A stretch of DNA of 64,000 nt, taken from assembly GCA_000174895.1 (NCBI GenBank), contig ACOK01000106.1, forward strand, positions 1 through 64,000, written 5' to 3'. Under the pieces are notes generated by a model, which made no database searches, was not told the DNA's origin, and worked only from the letters and a program-made list of their open reading frames with translations. Both the position numbers and the translations under genes were made by a program. Of this stretch, positions 23,475 to 31,726 are shown piece by piece. This DNA is from Ruminococcus flavefaciens FD-1. Its GTDB lineage: Bacteria; Bacillota; Clostridia; Oscillospirales; Ruminococcaceae. Every line of letters starts with the position of its first letter. Position 1 is the stretch's first letter.

Positions 23475-25100
23475 TTATTCTTCTTCAGGGCTCTTTGCAG
23501 CTTCTTCTTCTGCAGCCTTGAGCAGCTCTGCCATATCGAAATTGAAGTTAGATGACTTCTTCTGAGCAGCAGGCTTCTGATCCGCAGGAGCGGATGTCTT
23601 GTTTTCGTTATTATTATTATTATTGTTATTATTGTTAGGCTTGTTATTGTTGTTGAAAGTCTTTTCACCTATTGTTGCGAAAGGATCAGCCTTAGGAGCA
23701 TCCTTCTTCTCGCTGTTTGCAAGAACTTCCTTAGCATTTGCAACAGGAGCTACAGCAGCCTCGAACTTAGCTACAGGAGCCTCAGCCTTCTTGATCTTGC
23801 CGTCTTCGCTGCCCTTATCGAGAGTGCTCTTAGCCTCGCCGATGATGAGCTGAGCCTCACCCATTCTGTCAGTAGCCTGATCAGTGAGTCTCTTGAGTAC
23901 GGATGAGATATCGTCAAACTTGGTATTAACACTGTTGATCTCGTTGAGGAGCATTGAGCGGACAGTTGAAGTCATCTCATTTACCTTATCAGCGTGAGCG
24001 TTAGCCTGATCAACAGTATCCTTAGCCTGTCTGTTAGCTTCATCAACTGCATTCTTAGCCTTCTTGTTAGCCTCGTCAACAGTGTTCTTAGCCTTATCGT
24101 TAGCTTCCTTGATGCAGGTCTCAGCAGTTGTATTAGCCTTAGCAATAGTAGAATCAGCTGTCTTGTTAGCGTTAGCGATAGTAGTCTCAGCTTCGATCTT
24201 AGCATCGTTAACGATCTTTTCAGCCTCTTCGTTAGCTTCCTTGGTTACCTTATCGGCATTTCTCTGAGCCTCGAAGGTGATCTTGTTAGCAGTCTTCTGA
24301 GCTTCAGTGAAGAGAGCGCCCATATCGAATGAAGATGGGATAGCAGCGCCGTTCTCCTTGAGGTCAGTGATCTCGTCGTTGAGCTTGGAGATCTCCTTAT
24401 CCTTATCGGCAGCGAGAGTTTCCTTCTCCTTGGTGATCTTAGCGATCTCGTCGTTCTTGGCAGCAAGTTCCTTGGTCTTAGCCTCCAGCTTGCTTGTTAT
24501 ATCAGCGATTTCCTTGGACTTAGCAGCAAGTTCTGCATTGATCCTCTGGATATCCTGTCTTGCCTTATCCAGCTCACCGCCGTTAGGAGCAGAAGCCTTC
24601 TGTTCAGCAGCCTTGAGCTGATTGCGGAGTCCGTCGATCTCCTTCTTGGCAGCTTCGAGAGCAGCGGCAGCCTGAGCGTTAGCCTGCTGCTGTGAGCCTG
24701 CACCTGCGGCAGCTCTCTGTTCAGCAGCTCTGAGCTGATTCTTGAGAGTATCGATCTCCTTCTTGGCAGCTTCAAGAGCCTGAGTCATAGCAGCGTTCTG
24801 AGCGTTATTCTGTCCGCCGCCTGCCTTGAGCTGATTGATAGTTTTCTGGAGTTCCTCATTTTCCTTCTTAGCTGCTCTGAGGGCATTATTGGAGGTATTG
24901 AGTTTTTCCTGTAAGCTATCTATCTGGTTCTTATATTTTTGTATTTCCTGAGGATCAGCGCCGGGGCCGCTCTTAGCAGCCTTGAGTTCTTCTTCGAGAC
25001 CTACGATCTTTGAGTTGAGTTCATCGAGGTATGTCATAACATCCTCTTTAACAAAGCCGCCGCCAATCTTAGTGGTTCTTAATACGGTTGGTTCGTCCAT
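23475..25100 (-). CDS. DivIVA-like coiled-coil protein with 11-residue repeats
   Basis: A 541-residue, Ala/Lys/Glu-rich protein. The first 40 residues (KIGGGFVKEDVMTYLDELNS) resemble the membrane-binding head of DivIVA/GpsB. Next come long coiled coils with an internal duplication (108-130 repeated at 148-170, AAKKEIDxLxNQLxAAEQ), ten consecutive hendecads (264-373, each with Ala at fixed places such as EANKKAKNAVD), a helical stretch to about 450, and an Asn-only tract (about 490-505) before the acidic end. It would assemble into filaments at the septum or poles. It has its own promoter and a structured leader, and lies between ftsZ and a sigma factor. A DivIVA role is inferred from the head and location. 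Confidence 0.7.
   Translation of the reverse strand: MDEPTVLRTTKIGGGFVKEDVMTYLDELNSKIVGLEEELKAAKSGPGADPQEIQKYKNQIDSLQEKLNTSNNALRAAKKENEELQKTINQLKAGGGQNNAQNAAMTQALEAAKKEIDTLKNQLRAAEQRAAAGAGSQQQANAQAAAALEAAKKEIDGLRNQLKAAEQKASAPNGGELDKARQDIQRINAELAAKSKEIADITSKLEAKTKELAAKNDEIAKITKEKETLAADKDKEISKLNDEITDLKENGAAIPSSFDMGALFTEAQKTANKITFEAQRNADKVTKEANEEAEKIVNDAKIEAETTIANANKTADSTIAKANTTAETCIKEANDKAKNTVDEANKKAKNAVDEANRQAKDTVDQANAHADKVNEMTSTVRSMLLNEINSVNTKFDDISSVLKRLTDQATDRMGEAQLIIGEAKSTLDKGSEDGKIKKAEAPVAKFEAAVAPVANAKEVLANSEKKDAPKADPFATIGEKTFNNNNKPNNNNNNNNNNENKTSAPADQKPAAQKKSSNFNFDMAELLKAAEEEAAKSPEEE
23982..24311 (-). repeat. ten tandem 33-bp units encoding hendecad coiled-coil repeats
   Basis: Residues 264-373 of the DivIVA-like protein fall into ten 11-residue units without a break. 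An 11-residue period gives an almost straight coiled coil. Units 7-9 are the most alike, suggesting recent duplication. Confidence 0.8.
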
Positions 25101-25256
25101 AGTGTTACACTCCGATCCCCTCGAGTACCGAGGTTGAAATTTAAGGAATCAGAACCTGCATTCACAGATCATACGCATTCTTGTCGGAGACCGACAAAAG
25201 AGAGAAGGATTTGGTGCACATATGACCTATGAACACAGGTTCAGTAAATACGCCTT
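25101..25256 (-). promoter_or_regulatory. structured 5' leader of the DivIVA-like gene
   Basis: The transcript would carry about 155 nt before the ATG. It contains hairpin 25181-25187/25191-25197 (TTGTCGG/CCGACAA), a long-range perfect 7-bp helix 25152-25158 with 25236-25242 (GAACCTG/CAGGTTC), and hairpin 25119-25123/25129-25133 close to the ribosome-binding site. No known riboswitch is recognised. Confidence 0.5.
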
Positions 25257-25262
25257 AATAGA

Positions 25263-25291
25263 ATTATAACATATTGTTTATATTATTTCAA
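25263..25291 (-). promoter_or_regulatory. sigma-A-type promoter of the DivIVA-like gene
   Basis: Minus-strand TTGAAA (25286-25291) and TATAAT (25263-25268), spacer 17 bp. The DNA from 25292 to 25480 is AT-rich with nothing else seen. Confidence 0.75.
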
Positions 25292-25486
25292 CTATTGAAA
25301 TGTAGAAAATTCAGAGTCATTTTAGTGCAATTTACTATAAAAAAACCTTGAAATATACCTTTTGCACATTTTGCAGTAAATGAATAAAACTATATTAAGT
25401 ATAAATGTTTATTTCTTTACAATTCAGTAATATAAAACGATAAAAAAATTCCGTTCCATTTGAGTTATATTATAATCAGAAAAAGA

Positions 25487-25510
25487 GTCCGGAGAGACAT
25501 ATCTCCGGAC
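25487..25510 (-). terminator. second terminator downstream of ftsZ
   Basis: Minus strand: 9-bp stem GTCCGGAGA/TCTCCGGAC followed by CTCTTTTTCT. It lies about 95 bp beyond the first ftsZ terminator, and is either a back-up or the end of a short transcript. Confidence 0.7.
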
Positions 25511-25603
25511 CCGCATCCCCTCTTCATCTGATCAGAAAGAAATCCCCCGTAATACATAAAAAATAGCAGTCATGGCAGCGCAGCCATAGCCGCATAAAAC
25601 AAA

Positions 25604-25623
25604 AGCGGCCCGTCAGGACCGCT
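25604..25623 (-). terminator. intrinsic terminator of ftsZ
   Basis: Minus strand: stem AGCGGTCC/GGGCCGCT followed by TTTGTTTTAT, 15 bp after the ftsZ stop. Confidence 0.8.
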
Positions 25624-25637
25624 CATATTTATTATTA

Positions 25638-26840
25638 TCAGTTGCCCAGCATCTTGAAGATATCATCAAGATCATAATCCTGTGATGAAGATGAAGGCTT
25701 TGAAGATGAACCGAAGCCGAGGCTGTCGATGAGAGGATTATCGATTGAGATGTACTCCTCCTGCATTGTTGACTGCTGCTGTTCTTCCTCACGTGTCTCA
25801 GGCTGTGTTTCCTGAGCAGCAGGTGCAGCTGTTTCAGCGTTATTGTTGTTCTGGTTATCGAGAACTGTGAGTGAATCATCAGTATCATCGAAGCCGGCAG
25901 CAATAACAGTGATTATCATCTCATCCTGCATATCTTCCTTGAATGCAGTACCGAAGATGAACTCAACTCCGTCAGCAGCTGTATCGGTGATCATCTTTGT
26001 AGCTGCATCAACATCAGCAGAGAGGATATCCTCTGACATAGCGATATTGATAAGGAGTCTCTTAGCGCCTGAGATAGAAGTTTCAAGCAGCGGGCTGGAG
26101 ATAACGGCTGTAGCAGCATCTCTTGCCTTGTCCTTGCCTGAACCGTGGCCGATAGCCATGTGAGCGTAGCCTGCGCCCTTCATGATAGTAGAAACGTCTG
26201 CGAAGTCGAGGTTTATGTAACCCTCTTCTACGATCAGGTCAGAGATACTCTTTACACCTGTCTTGAGAACGTCATCAGAAAGTGCGAATGACTGCATCAT
26301 TGTAAGCGGCTTATCGAGGCCAACGAGAAGTCTCTCGTTAGGGATAACGATAAGTGAATCAACATATTTTCTCAGTTCTGCGATACCTCTTTCAGCCTGA
26401 GCCATTTTCTGCTCTCTCTCGAAGAGGAAAGGCTTGGTAACAACAGCAACTGTAAGGATATCCATCTCCTTGGCGATCTTTGCAACGACAGGAGCAGCAC
26501 CTGTACCTGTACCGCCGCCCATACCTGCGGTGATGAATACCATATCAGCGCCCTTGAGATGAGTTTCGATCTCGTCTCTGTTCTCTTCAGCGCTTCTCTG
26601 GCCGACCTCAGGCTTATTGCCTGCGCCTCTGCCCTTAGTGAGCTTGGCACCGATCGGGATCTTTGTAGTAGCCTTTGACTTGTTAAGAGCCTTGGCATCT
26701 GTATTGATAGCGATGTATTCTATATTATTTACGCCGGACTCGACCATGCAGTTAACAGCATTTCCGCCGCCGCCGCCAACGCCGATGACTTTTATGTTAA
26801 CATCGGGTTCAATTGCTTCTTCATAATTAAAATCAGACAT
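25638..26840 (-). CDS. ftsZ: cell division GTPase FtsZ
   Basis: A 400-residue tubulin homologue that polymerises into the Z ring. It has the N-terminal [11 protein letters not shown] (about 21-31), the GTP signature [13 protein letters not shown] (near 106), the T7 synergy-loop region NLDFADV (near 207), a variable Gln/Ala/Glu-rich linker (about 318-385) and a conserved tail peptide [12 protein letters not shown], which binds FtsA/ZipA/SepF-type partners. AGGAGG precedes the ATG. It has its own promoter and leader, so it can be expressed independently of the upstream mur-fts genes. Confidence 0.98.
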   Translation of the reverse strand: MSDFNYEEAIEPDVNIKVIGVGGGGGNAVNCMVESGVNNIEYIAINTDAKALNKSKATTKIPIGAKLTKGRGAGNKPEVGQRSAEENRDEIETHLKGADMVFITAGMGGGTGTGAAPVVAKIAKEMDILTVAVVTKPFLFEREQKMAQAERGIAELRKYVDSLIVIPNERLLVGLDKPLTMMQSFALSDDVLKTGVKSISDLIVEEGYINLDFADVSTIMKGAGYAHMAIGHGSGKDKARDAATAVISSPLLETSISGAKRLLINIAMSEDILSADVDAATKMITDTAADGVEFIFGTAFKEDMQDEMIITVIAAGFDDTDDSLTVLDNQNNNNAETAAPAAQETQPETREEEQQQSTMQEEYISIDNPLIDSLGFGSSSKPSSSSQDYDLDDIFKMLGN

Positions 26841-26931
26841 TTCTTGATCCTCCTAATCGTAATCCTGTATTTTACAGGAGCGCATGAGGTATCCGCTCCC
26901 ATCCGAATATACTTCAACAAATACTCTATAT

Positions 26932-26960
26932 ATTTTAGCATAGAATTTGTGTTTTTGCAA
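26932..26960 (-). promoter_or_regulatory. sigma-A-type promoter of ftsZ
   Basis: Minus-strand TTGCAA (26955-26960) and TAAAAT (26932-26937), spacer 17 bp. The resulting leader of about 85 nt holds two hairpins that share bases (26864-26869/26873-26878 and 26877-26882/26894-26899), so they compete. Confidence 0.7.
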
Positions 26961-27075
26961 GTCCACGGAAAATTTAGCGTAAAATTCTGCGAAACTAACA
27001 ATTACAAGCTTTTGAATCACAGCATTTTGTACATTTTTTATTTACAATGCACACACAAGCATAGACATCATTCTG

Positions 27076-28260
27076 TTACCAGCCCTGATCGTAGCTGTTG
27101 TCATAGCTGTTATCGTCCCAGACGCCTGCCACAAGGTTGCCGTTGGGATCGTAGTAATTGCCGTAGGAATCGTAATAGATGCCCCACTGATCGTAGTAGA
27201 ATCCGTCAGCGTCGTAGTAGCCGCCGTTTTCGTCCAGTACGTAGCCCTGCTCGTTAGTGGTCTGTTCAGTGCCGCCGCCTTCTTCTCCGCCTTCTTCCTC
27301 GAAATCGAAGTATCCCTCTCTCTCCTCGTCGTTCTGGCTGTTGTAGTCGCTGAAACGCTCTTCCTGATCGGGATTTGATTCTACTGACAGTTCTGAATCG
27401 TCAACGGTCTCACCATTTTCATCCGTCTTCTTTTTCTTTGGCGGATCGATATTTCCGGGAACTTCCACAGGTTCATCGGTGGTTCTGAAGCTGCACTGAT
27501 TTGAGCCGATCATGGTAAGGAATCCCTTTTTGCCCTTGACAGCAGGATCATTCATGACCGTTGCCGCCATATTCAGCTTATACTCAGCATCGTTCCAGTT
27601 GCCCATCTTGAACACCATGCCGTTCCTGTAGTTTACGATGATATTATGTTCATCCACAAGGTTGATATTGGAAATACCTGCGCTTGTATCGTCCAGTCTC
27701 GCAAGGCTGGTGATAAGAGCGGTAAAGGCATCGTTCTTGAATTCATCTTCACTGTAGATGTAGTCGCCGGCTTCCTTTTCCGCAGGCTTATAGCCGTAGA
27801 ATACGGGAAGTCCGTCAGTAATGAAGCTGTTGATAGCCAGTATCTTGCCCTGTTTGCTTATGAGCAGAGTTTTTGAACCGATGTTCACATTGAATGAAGG
27901 TATACACCTTGTGACCTTGATCTCCAGCGAAGACGGGAAATCCCTGTTGACCTCCGCAGTCTCCACATACAGCAGTTCGGAAAGTATCTTCTGCTCGCTC
28001 TTTTCGGTATCAAGTCTCAGGAGATTATCACCCTCATGAATGCCTGATGCATCCACTATCTGCTCGGCGGAATACATATCCGATTCGCCCGAAACAGTGA
28101 TCTCGCCTATATTAAAGAGGAAGGTATAGCTTGCCGCAAAGCCGATGACTGCCACAAGCATAATAACTATTATAATGTATACGTTCATGAACCTTCGCCG
28201 CCGCCGCATACGTTTGCGGCTGTTGACTCTGTCAACGCTTGTTTTTTCGATGTCTTTCAT
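27076..28260 (-). CDS. ftsQ: division protein FtsQ/DivIB with Tyr/Asp/Gly repeat tail
   Basis: A 394-residue bitopic protein of the divisome: basic cytoplasmic head (RKRMRRRRRF), membrane segment (about 27-50), POTRA domain (FNIGEITVSGESDMYSAEQIVDASGI...NLLRLD, 50-120) and the beta domain to about 250. The family normally ends near 260-290. Here about 110 extra residues follow: a charged stretch, then four heptads YYDxxGx (about 346-374, such as YYDQWGI) and a Tyr/Asp/Asn end. The tail is extracytoplasmic. It lies between murA and ftsZ, as in Bacillus. Confidence 0.88.
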   Translation of the reverse strand: MKDIEKTSVDRVNSRKRMRRRRRFMNVYIIIVIMLVAVIGFAASYTFLFNIGEITVSGESDMYSAEQIVDASGIHEGDNLLRLDTEKSEQKILSELLYVETAEVNRDFPSSLEIKVTRCIPSFNVNIGSKTLLISKQGKILAINSFITDGLPVFYGYKPAEKEAGDYIYSEDEFKNDAFTALITSLARLDDTSAGISNINLVDEHNIIVNYRNGMVFKMGNWNDAEYKLNMAATVMNDPAVKGKKGFLTMIGSNQCSFRTTDEPVEVPGNIDPPKKKKTDENGETVDDSELSVESNPDQEERFSDYNSQNDEEREGYFDFEEEGGEEGGGTEQTTNEQGYVLDENGGYYDADGFYYDQWGIYYDSYGNYYDPNGNLVAGVWDDNSYDNSYDQGW

Positions 28261-28273
28261 AAATCCTTACAAC

Positions 28274-29524
28274 TCAGCTTCTCCGCATATCTCCGCCGAG
28301 AAGTCTTACAGCGTCCTCCATTTTTTCATATCCTCTGTCGATATGGTGTATCCCCGATACCGAGGATGTACCCTCTGCCGCAAGTGCCGCAGCAGCCATC
28401 GCCGCACCTCCTCTCAGGTCGGTAGCAGCAACGTCAGCGCCGTGAAGTCTTTTCACGCCCTTGACAACAGCTATCTTGCCCACCGCCTGTATATCCGCCC
28501 CCATTTTCACAAGAGCGTCCACATGGCGGTAACGGCAGTCAAAGATATTTTCTTCAAATACACTTGTGCCATCAGCCGCAGAAAGCGCAGCCATCAGCAC
28601 TGCCTGAGCGTCGGTAGGAAAGCCGGGATGAGGCATTGTCCTTATCCTCTCCTTTACGGCTTTCAGCCTTGAACCGCTGCGCAGGTATATCCTGTCTCCG
28701 CAGGTCATTATACTGCATCCCGTCTGTTCCAGCACTGAGAGAAAAGGCTCCATTTCGGTGATGCAGGAATTGGTAAGTATTATCTCTCCCCCTGCCGCAG
28801 CAGTCATGGAAAGGTAAGTAGCGCCTGCTATCCTGTCAGGCATTATGTTGTACTCGCAGCCGTGAAGCTTCGGTACACCGTTTATGATGATGCTGCTTCC
28901 GCCGTCGCCTTTTATGTCGGCTCCGCATTTTCTCAGGAATCCGCAGAGGTCGCATATCTCGGGTTCACGGGCAGCATTGTTTATCACAGTCTCGCCGTCG
29001 GCATTCACAGCAAAGAGAATGATATTCTCTGTCGCTCCCACCGACGGGAAAGTAAGGGATATCTTTGTACCGTGAGCCTTGCCCGAGCAGATTATCCTGC
29101 CCTGTTCCTCACGGATATCCGCACCCATTTTCCGCAGAGCGGCAAGGTGCATATCTATGGGACGGGGACCAAGTTCGCATCCTCCCGGTATGCTTACTGT
29201 ACATTCCCCTGTCCTTCCCAGCACAGCGCCCATGAAAATAATGGATGAGCGCATCTCGTGCATGAGAGTCTCGGGAATATCGGTCCTTGAAACGTCCCGT
29301 GGGTCAATAACGGCGGTACTCCCCGAAAAGCTGCATTTGCAGCCGGTGCAGTTGAGTATCCTTGAAGCAGCATAGACATCGGTGAGCCGTGGGCAGCTTT
29401 TCAGCACGACCTCCTCACCGCAAAGCAGAGAAGCCGCCATTATGGGCAGGGCGCTGTTTTTGCTGCCCTGCAGAGCAAGTTCTCCACGAAGCTTTCTGCC
29501 TCCCGTTATGATAAATTTCTGCAT
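28274..29524 (-). CDS. murA: UDP-N-acetylglucosamine 1-carboxyvinyltransferase
   Basis: A 416-residue cytoplasmic enzyme that transfers enolpyruvate from PEP to UDP-GlcNAc, the first committed step of peptidoglycan synthesis. The N-terminal GGRKLRGELALQGSKNSALPIMAA holds the substrate Lys-Asn pair, and the active-site Cys is in IPGGCELGPRPIDMH (near 116), so fosfomycin sensitivity would be expected. AAVLMAALS and the GFPTDAQA loop (Asp near 305) are present. GGTGG precedes the ATG. It begins 14 bp from ftsQ in the same direction. Bacillota often carry a second murA; none is seen here. Confidence 0.97.
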   Translation of the reverse strand: MQKFIITGGRKLRGELALQGSKNSALPIMAASLLCGEEVVLKSCPRLTDVYAASRILNCTGCKCSFSGSTAVIDPRDVSRTDIPETLMHEMRSSIIFMGAVLGRTGECTVSIPGGCELGPRPIDMHLAALRKMGADIREEQGRIICSGKAHGTKISLTFPSVGATENIILFAVNADGETVINNAAREPEICDLCGFLRKCGADIKGDGGSSIIINGVPKLHGCEYNIMPDRIAGATYLSMTAAAGGEIILTNSCITEMEPFLSVLEQTGCSIMTCGDRIYLRSGSRLKAVKERIRTMPHPGFPTDAQAVLMAALSAADGTSVFEENIFDCRYRHVDALVKMGADIQAVGKIAVVKGVKRLHGADVAATDLRGGAAMAAAALAAEGTSSVSGIHHIDRGYEKMEDAVRLLGGDMRRS

Positions 29525-29695
29525 AAAACCACCTCACAGCATTTTTGTGTATATTATGCTGTTAGCGGTCGTGGTGTTACTCGAGCTGTCGCCAGCTCGA
29601 CCGCAATCACGCTCCCACTCGCAAAGCTCGTTCACTCTCTGCGAGGACGTCAGTCTGCTTTCGCTCGCTGGCACTTTTACTTCAGTGAATATTCC
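29525..29695. other. GC-rich non-coding spacer with hairpins
   Basis: Between the alpha/beta hydrolase and murA. It contains GCGGTCG...CGACCGC around an inner GAGCT/AGCTC hairpin (about 29564-29604) and further partial repeats of GCTCG; it looks like a decayed repeat element but matches no other copy in the window. Confidence 0.35.
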
Positions 29696-30565
29696 TCATA
29701 TCTGATTTGAACTCAGGAATTTCACGAAAGTATCCGACATTTCATCGGGAATGAAAGCGTACATCATATGCCCCTTGTCGGAGAGATGTAATTCTCCGCC
29801 GCACTTCTTTGCATAGTCAACGCCGACCTGTTTCCATGAAACGCTCTTTACGGGCAATTTCATATCACTGATAAAGAAACAGCAGGGACATTTCAGAAGT
29901 CCCGTTTTGCTGACTTTTACAGCGTTATCAACTAAAAGCAAAGCTTCATCGGCAAATTCCTTATGAGCGAGATTTTTGTAGAAATGCTCCTTGTAGACGG
30001 CTTTTTCGTCCTCGGTGAGTTCATTTCCGCTCATAAGTCCTGTGGCATTCTCAAGCTTGTTTTTCATCAGCTTCGTGAGAATACCGCCCTTTGATATCTT
30101 ATGGATAAGCTTCTGCTGTTTCTGTACCATAGCCCTGCGCTTTTCTTCGGGAAGTTCCTTCGACTGCGCTATTGCCGTATCAGGTACAGCCATATCCATG
30201 CTGAGTACGGCTTTTACTTCGTCGGGATAGGTATTAGCCCAGTATACGGCCTCAAATCCCGAATAGGAGTGAGCCGCAAGCACATAAGGCGGGTTTATTC
30301 CTGCCTTTGCGAGTGCTTCCCTGTCCTCTGCCACAAGATTTTCAACGGTGCGCTCAGTGGTTTTTGAGCCGCTGAATCCGTAGCCAGCCTTTTCAATGAC
30401 AGCAATCCTGTACTTTTCGGACATTCTTTTCCATATTGGCTTGTATTCCAGCACAGGCAATGTAACTCCGTTGCCTGCCATGAAAACTATGGTAACATCA
30501 CCCTGCCCCTCTGTATAGACATTGAGCTTTGTGCCATTTACTTCAACTAAATTCTTGTAGTTCAT
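29696..30565 (-). CDS. alpha/beta hydrolase
   Basis: A 289-residue alpha/beta-hydrolase fold protein. The oxyanion-side motif is VFMAGNGVTLP, the nucleophile elbow is AHSYSG (Ser near 97), and a cap domain with Lys/Glu-rich helices (about 130-200) separates it from a C-terminal core in which DKGH (near 263) supplies the His. The expected acid lies in the SDMKLPVKS strand. No signal peptide is seen, so it is cytoplasmic. It sits between murG and murA, where no hydrolase belongs in the standard cluster, so it may be an insertion. The substrate is unknown. Confidence 0.8.
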   Translation of the reverse strand: MNYKNLVEVNGTKLNVYTEGQGDVTIVFMAGNGVTLPVLEYKPIWKRMSEKYRIAVIEKAGYGFSGSKTTERTVENLVAEDREALAKAGINPPYVLAAHSYSGFEAVYWANTYPDEVKAVLSMDMAVPDTAIAQSKELPEEKRRAMVQKQQKLIHKISKGGILTKLMKNKLENATGLMSGNELTEDEKAVYKEHFYKNLAHKEFADEALLLVDNAVKVSKTGLLKCPCCFFISDMKLPVKSVSWKQVGVDYAKKCGGELHLSDKGHMMYAFIPDEMSDTFVKFLSSNQI

Positions 30566-30595
30566 AATACTTTGATTCCTCAGACGATGTGGTTG

Positions 30596-31723
30596 TTATT
30601 TTTTATTAATTAGTTTGTCAATTACTGCGAGTATTCTGTCATTTGTATCGGTCAGGAAGAGCTTTGCCGCATTCTCCGACATTTTCTCAGCCTTTGCGGT
30701 ATCACTGCTCAGTTTCAGCACCTCATCAAGTATCTTCTGACTGGTAACATCCTTCTGCTCGATAACTACAGCCGCACCTGCCTTGCCAAGCACCATAGCG
30801 TTGTGGTACTGGTGATTGCCTGCAACTATAGGCGACGGGATGAGGATAGATGCTCTGCCTGCCGCTTCAAGCTCTGCGAGAGTTGAAGCACCGCTGCGGC
30901 ATATTACAAGGTCAGCCGCCGCAAGGCATACGTCCATATCGTTTATGTACTCGGTTATACGGAGACGGTCGCTTTTCAGCGGCACACCTGCGGCTTTCAT
31001 TGCCTGTGGGAAAGTATCCTTTCCCATTCCGCCGTAGCCGTGGATGTGGTTTATCTCACGTCCGTTCTTGAAATTGTCCCTGATAACGAACTCCATGCTC
31101 TCGTTGATGCAGCCTGCACCGAGGCTTCCGCCGAATGAAAGAACTGTGAACTTGTCGTCAAATCCAAGCTTTGCTCTTGCTTCAGCCTTTGACATGGTGT
31201 TGATATTGCTTCTTACGGGAAGTCCCGTAACGCTGTACTCGAACTTGCTCTTGTCCATGAATTTCAGTGCTTCTTCAACAGTCAGCATAACGTAGTCAAC
31301 TTCCTTTGCAAGAAGCTTGTTAGTCACACCGGGGTAGGCATTCTGTTCATGGATAGCTGTGGGAATGCCCATTCTTGCGGCCTTGCGAATAACAGGACCT
31401 GCGGCATATCCGCCTGTGCCGATGGCGATATCGGGCTTGAAGCCCTCGATTATCTCCTTTGCTCTCCTGCCGGATGTGGCAAGGTAAGCAACGGCCTTGA
31501 TATTTCTTCCGATGTTTTCAAGGGATATTTTTCTCTGGAAGCCTGCCACCTTGATAGTCTCAAGCTTGTAGCCTGCCTTCGGGACAAGCTTTGCCTCCAT
31601 GCCCTTGGGAGTGCCTGCAAAGAGGAACTCCGTATCGGGGTATTTGCTTTTGATGATGTCTGCGATAGCGAGGCCGGGATTGATGTGACCGCCTGTGCCT
31701 CCGCACGCAATGAGAACCTTCAT
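30596..31723 (-). CDS. murG: lipid II synthase MurG
   Basis: A 375-residue GT-B glycosyltransferase on the inner membrane face that adds GlcNAc to lipid I. Diagnostic parts are the N-terminal glycine loop ACGGTGGHINPGLAIA, the second loop GTGGYAAGP (near 101), the third FGGSLGAGCINE, and the UDP-GlcNAc-binding CRSGASTLAELEAAGRASILIPSP. Length is normal. It starts only 3 bp after ftsW, so the two are coupled. Confidence 0.97.
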   Translation of the reverse strand: MKVLIACGGTGGHINPGLAIADIIKSKYPDTEFLFAGTPKGMEAKLVPKAGYKLETIKVAGFQRKISLENIGRNIKAVAYLATSGRRAKEIIEGFKPDIAIGTGGYAAGPVIRKAARMGIPTAIHEQNAYPGVTNKLLAKEVDYVMLTVEEALKFMDKSKFEYSVTGLPVRSNINTMSKAEARAKLGFDDKFTVLSFGGSLGAGCINESMEFVIRDNFKNGREINHIHGYGGMGKDTFPQAMKAAGVPLKSDRLRITEYINDMDVCLAAADLVICRSGASTLAELEAAGRASILIPSPIVAGNHQYHNAMVLGKAGAAVVIEQKDVTSQKILDEVLKLSSDTAKAEKMSENAAKLFLTDTNDRILAVIDKLINKK

Positions 31724-31726
31724 ATA

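Noticed and set aside
24000-24300. Overlapping protein genes on the opposite strand of the DivIVA-like gene
   Set aside because: Long open frames appear on both strands only because of the repetitive Ala/Lys/Glu codons; they have no start signals or domains.
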